Shown piece by piece: positions 60,929 through 64,000 of a DNA stretch of 64,000 nt. A program made the translations under genes and the position numbers. Position 1 is the stretch's first letter; every line of letters starts with the position of its first letter. The notes under the pieces were generated by a model that saw only the letters and a list, made by a program, of their open reading frames with translations, made no database searches and had not been told where the DNA came from. Location of the stretch: contig NZ_CP101114.1 of the NCBI RefSeq assembly GCF_024297065.1, positions 930,001 through 994,000 of the forward strand, in the 5' to 3' direction. Origin of the DNA: Bartonella harrusi (GTDB lineage Bacteria > Pseudomonadota > Alphaproteobacteria > Rhizobiales > Rhizobiaceae).

Positions 60929-61690
60929 ATGAATGAACAAAACACGAACCTAACAGAAGTTAAAGAAAATCCAAATTTAGCAGTTAAACAAACAGCTATG
61001 GATCTCATTTTAACAAGAGCCCTAGAAAATGATGTTGATATGGATCGTCTCGAACGCCTTATCTCCTTGAGAGAAAAAGAAATCAATAGACAGCTTTATA
61101 AAAGTTTTGTTTCTGATCTTTCAGATATGCAATCCAAATATAAGGAAATCACAGCAAAATCCACACACGCCTATACCCTAAGCAAATACGCTACTCTCGA
61201 CTGTTATATCGAGAGTATCAAGGAGGCACTAAAAGAACATCATTTTGCTTTGTTTTCCTGTATTAAAAATCAAACTCATGCACAGGTTACTATAGAGATG
61301 ACTTTGGTTCATCCATCAGGAAATAAAATCTCTACAGAAGGAACATTCCCTCTTGATGGGAAAGGCAACAAAACAGATATTCAATCCATAGGATCAACCA
61401 TCACTTATGCGCGCCGCTATTTGTTAGGCATGCTTCTCAATGTCGCAAGCAAAGAAGATGATACAGATGGTAACAAAACAAAACTCTCAGGACCAGCTTC
61501 GCCTCAACAAATGGCAGACATTAAACGATTAGTCCAAAAAACAAATGCAAACGAAACAAAAATGTTGGCTTCTGTAAATGTAAATAGCATTTCCGAAATG
61601 ACTTTTGAACAAGCGCAAACCGTCCTGAATAATTTGTATAAAAAACAAAACCGTCAAGCTTCTGAAGCAAAACAAAGATTAGGTGCGTGA
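60929..61690 (+). CDS. ERF-family single-strand annealing protein
   Basis: 253 residues from ATG 60929 (site ggagg). ERF superfamily marks: MQSKYKEITAKSTHAYTLSK, YATLDCYIESIKEALKEHHF, and the signature IGSTITYARRYLLGMLLNVA. Promotes annealing in phage recombination together with the exonuclease that follows; the C-terminal helical tail may bind SSB. The stop is 1 bp from the next ATG. Confidence 0.93.
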   Translation: MNEQNTNLTEVKENPNLAVKQTAMDLILTRALENDVDMDRLERLISLREKEINRQLYKSFVSDLSDMQSKYKEITAKSTHAYTLSKYATLDCYIESIKEALKEHHFALFSCIKNQTHAQVTIEMTLVHPSGNKISTEGTFPLDGKGNKTDIQSIGSTITYARRYLLGMLLNVASKEDDTDGNKTKLSGPASPQQMADIKRLVQKTNANETKMLASVNVNSISEMTFEQAQTVLNNLYKKQNRQASEAKQRLGA

Positions 61691-61691
61691 G

Positions 61692-62267
61692 ATGGAACAA
61701 AGAACAGCAGAATGGTTTCAAGCAAGATTAGGGAAAATTACCGCGTCTAATGTTTACAATGTCCTCAGTAGAACAGCCAAAGGATTGCCGACAAGCAAAT
61801 ATGAAGACTACAAAATGAAACTCATGACAGAACGCTTAACAGGGGAAATAAGCCAATCTTATATAACACCATCTATGCAATGGGGGATTGAACATGAAGA
61901 GGACGCCCTGAAAGAATATGAATTCATTTATGATGCCGATGTCATAAAATGCGGTTTTATACCTCATCCTACCATCAAAATGGCGGGGGCTAGTCCGGAT
62001 GGTTTGATTGGTGAAGACGGTTTAGTTGAAGTCAAATGTCCACAATCAACGACACATCTTCGTTTTTTTATGTATGACGAGATTAAGCCTGAATACAGAG
62101 TGCAGATGCAATTCCAAATGGCTTGTACAGGGCGCAAATGGTGTCATTTCATCAGTTATAATCCACAATTTGTAGAGAGGTCATCTCACTTGCGTATAAA
62201 ATCCAACGCATCCACCGTGATGATGAACAAATTGAACAGATTACTAAAGCAGTCGAGGTCTTTTTAG
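61692..62267 (+). CDS. YqaJ-type phage exonuclease, C terminus frameshifted
   Basis: 191 residues. TAEWFQARLGKITASNVYNV, EHEEDALKEYE, GASPDGLIGEDGLVEVKCP (Asp and E-x-K ligands) are the lambda-exonuclease/YqaJ core. After FISYNPQFVERSS the frame shifts near 62190. In another frame the expected end QRIHRDDEQIEQITKAVEVF continues to a stop at 62314 (LAEIEQDMKQILTKAA). The catalytic core is intact, so activity may survive. Confidence 0.87.
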   Translation: MEQRTAEWFQARLGKITASNVYNVLSRTAKGLPTSKYEDYKMKLMTERLTGEISQSYITPSMQWGIEHEEDALKEYEFIYDADVIKCGFIPHPTIKMAGASPDGLIGEDGLVEVKCPQSTTHLRFFMYDEIKPEYRVQMQFQMACTGRKWCHFISYNPQFVERSSHLRIKSNASTVMMNKLNRLLKQSRSF

Positions 62268-62373
62268 CAGAAATAGAGCAAGACATGAAGCAGATCTTGA
62301 CAAAAGCTGCATAACCCTATGGGGGTGCTCTCCTCCTCTCAGCACCCACACCCATTATGTAAGGAAGTAAAAC

Positions 62374-62862
62374 GTGTGTAATATCAAACAGAGTATCCTA
62401 CACCCAGCTAAAGATGAGAAAGCTTGTTTTTTTACAATTGGCTATGAAGGAAAGTCCCTTGAGAATTATCTTGATTGTCTCATAGAAAACAATATCAAAA
62501 CTTTATGTGATGTTCGTAGAAATCCAATAAGTAGAAAACATGGGTTTTCGAAAAGACAATTGGAGAAAGCTGTAAACAACATTAATATTGAATATATGCA
62601 TATGCCTGAACTTGGCATTGCCTCTGAAAAACGACAAAATTTGAAAACACAAAAAGATTACGAACGTCTTTTTGAAGAATATCAAAAGACAACACTCAAA
62701 AATCATTTGTGTGCAATAAACACATGATATCAAGTCTTTTTAAACAAAAAGCGCGTTGCAATTACTTGTTTTGAAGCCAATGTATGCATGTGCCATAGAG
62801 GGCAAATAGCCTTGGCTCTTACACAATTACAGGATTGGAAATATGAAATTAAGCATATCTAA
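62374..62862 (+). pseudogene. DUF488 protein, frameshifted
   Basis: The first part (GTG 62374, site aaggaag) reads FFTIGYEGKSLENYLDCLIE, DVRRNPISRKHGFSKRQLE, PELGIASEKRQNLKTQKDY, all DUF488 marks. It stops at 62727. The rest continues in another frame: KKRVAITCFEANVCMCHRGQ and ALTQLQDWKYEIKHI to TAA 62862. One small indel near 62700-62730 broke the gene. DUF488 proteins have Cys clusters and no settled function. Confidence 0.8.
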
Positions 62863-62957
62863 AAAATAAGCATACAAATTTTTAAAAATGGGAAAGCTCC
62901 ATATGTTTCCTAGTATGGCCGCCCATTATGTAACGTAAAAGAGTGAAAGGTCATGAG

Positions 62958-63182
62958 ATGATATTTGATGATGGTGATAGATATGTGACAACACGCGAAT
63001 GTGCAGAGCTTTTTAGCGTATCAACCACAACGATTCGCAATTGGGTGTTTCAAGGGGTGTTTCCTGAGCCTTATAAGCTAGGGAGAGCGGTAAGATGGAG
63101 AAAAAAAGAAATCTTGGCCTTTACCCCGAAGAAAAATAAGCAGCAAATAACAACAAATGAGGTAAAGTTGTATAAACTGTAG
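62958..63182 (+). CDS. AlpA/excisionase-like HTH protein
   Basis: 74 residues from ATG 62958. Winged helix of the MerR-like excisionase type: YVTTRECAELFSVSTTTIRN and YKLGRAVRWRKKEILAF. Directs excision or regulates the integrase in other phages. It is the last phage gene before the tRNA; no integrase lies beside it. Confidence 0.85.
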   Translation: MIFDDGDRYVTTRECAELFSVSTTTIRNWVFQGVFPEPYKLGRAVRWRKKEILAFTPKKNKQQITTNEVKLYKL

Positions 63183-63261
63183 AAGGTGGTCTAAAAGGTG
63201 CTCTGAAATTGGCTTTTTTAAGAAAAAAATTATATATTTCAATATGTTGAGGATGATAAAT

Positions 63262-63337
<76 letters not shown>

Positions 63338-63536
63338 ACAACGACATAGCAAGTAGCACAAACTTGCAAAAAGGAAAATAGAAAATTATCAATTTTAGTG
63401 CATATTTTTACTTATATCACAAATTATAAAACAATTAGCTTCTTTATTTTCTTACCGTTTATAGTGGTTTTAGATATCATTCCCATATTGTTATTTACTA
63501 GAAATGTTAATGAATATCGATCATTTTGTTACCAAA

Positions 63537-64000
63537 CTACGAATCTGGAGAGGTTGATTGGTTAGAAAGATATTTTTCTAGCCAATGGATGTTGTAGTTA
63601 CCGTCTGCAATATCTTTATTGTCAATGAGATCACGAAAAAGAGGCAATGTCGTTTTGATTCCATCGACTACAAATTCATCTAAAGCACGCCGTAAACGCA
63701 TCATACATTCTAAACGCGTACGTCCATGCACAATGAGCTTTCCAATCATGCTGTCATAATAAGGAGGAATACGGTAACCTGAATAAGCACCTGAATCAAC
63801 ACGAATTCCTAAACCTCCAGGGGTATGAAAATGTGTAATAGTTCCTGGTGATGGTATAAAGTTAAGGGGATCTTCCGCATTGATACGACATTCAATAGCA
63901 TGGCCAGAGAAGCAGATCTCATTTTGAGTTACTGAAAGTTTGCATCCTGATGCAATATAAATTTGTTCATGGACCAAGTCTATGCCTGTAATCGCTTCAG
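63537..64000 (-). CDS. accC: Acetyl-CoA carboxylase biotin carboxylase subunit, C-terminal part
   Basis: About 154 residues before the window edge; the frame continues upstream (EAITGIDLVHEQIYIASG), so the start lies outside. Biotin carboxylase marks: GHAIECRINAEDPLNFIPSP (with the catalytic Arg-Asn-Glu region), PYYDSMIGKLIVHG and LDEFVVDGIKTTLPLFRDLI. AccC carboxylates biotin on AccB in the first step of fatty acid synthesis. Core gene marking the right border of the accessory region. Confidence 0.96.
   Translation of the reverse strand, partial: EAITGIDLVHEQIYIASGCKLSVTQNEICFSGHAIECRINAEDPLNFIPSPGTITHFHTPGGLGIRVDSGAYSGYRIPPYYDSMIGKLIVHGRTRLECMMRLRRALDEFVVDGIKTTLPLFRDLIDNKDIADGNYNIHWLEKYLSNQSTSPDS

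Overview
The window looks like a piece of a Bartonella chromosome (Alphaproteobacteria, Hyphomicrobiales). It is AT-rich. It carries a tandem block of BafA-type autotransporters, a tatABC-serS-pcm-LysM/M23-yajC housekeeping order typical of Hyphomicrobiales, and a prophage whose genes resemble those I know from Bartonella. I cannot name the species.

Layout. (1) 1-8.6 kb: three tandem + strand autotransporters. The first is cut by the window edge; the first and third share a 944-bp identical barrel-coding block that the middle one lacks. (2) 8.9-22.3 kb: core genes ndk, pgsA, uvrC, rlmJ, tatA, tatB, tatC, serS, pcm, a lipoprotein with LysM and degenerate M23 domains, yajC and a Mth938-like gene. 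This stretch shows reductive decay: a multiply broken nagZ relic precedes tatA, and a 35-codon remnant of surE survives between serS and pcm. (3) 22.5-63.2 kb: an accessory region dominated by a defective prophage next to a tRNA-Thr(TGT) gene. From the left it has lysis-gene fragments, a large GHKL-ATPase/PD-(D/E)XK nuclease gene, then a long minus-strand morphogenesis block. Reading with transcription (right to left), that block runs: small and large terminase, gpW-like connector, portal, S49 protease, scaffold-like protein, gpD, major capsid protein, then P2-like V, W, J, I, a DUF4815 protein, fibre, fibre chaperone, sheath and a truncated tube. Heads are lambda-like and tails are P2-like. 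The tail-tube gene stops half way; no tape measure and no integrase is visible; gpJ, the protease/scaffold junction, the YqaJ exonuclease and DUF488 all carry frameshifts. The element is therefore probably immobile. (4) 48-63 kb: early and replication genes: ssb, a replication protein with iteron-like repeats inside its gene, a RuvC-like resolvase, a divergent CI/Cro-like switch, an antirepressor, three tandem hexapeptide beta-helix proteins, an ERF annealing protein, exonuclease and excisionase. (5) The right end is the biotin carboxylase gene accC, cut by the window edge.

Cargo. Three unrelated higBA toxin-antitoxin modules, a Dam-like methylase, a second antirepressor with a structured three-way-junction leader, a three-gene minus-strand cassette (51.3-52.7 kb) with a catalytically degenerate nuclease domain and a multi-pass membrane protein, and a membrane-anchored coiled-coil protein near the immunity region all sit at module boundaries of the phage. 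They are the best places to look for undescribed biology. So are the beta-helix trio with its duplicated 72-bp intercistronic repeat and the TACG-N5-CGTA operator set controlling the early genes.
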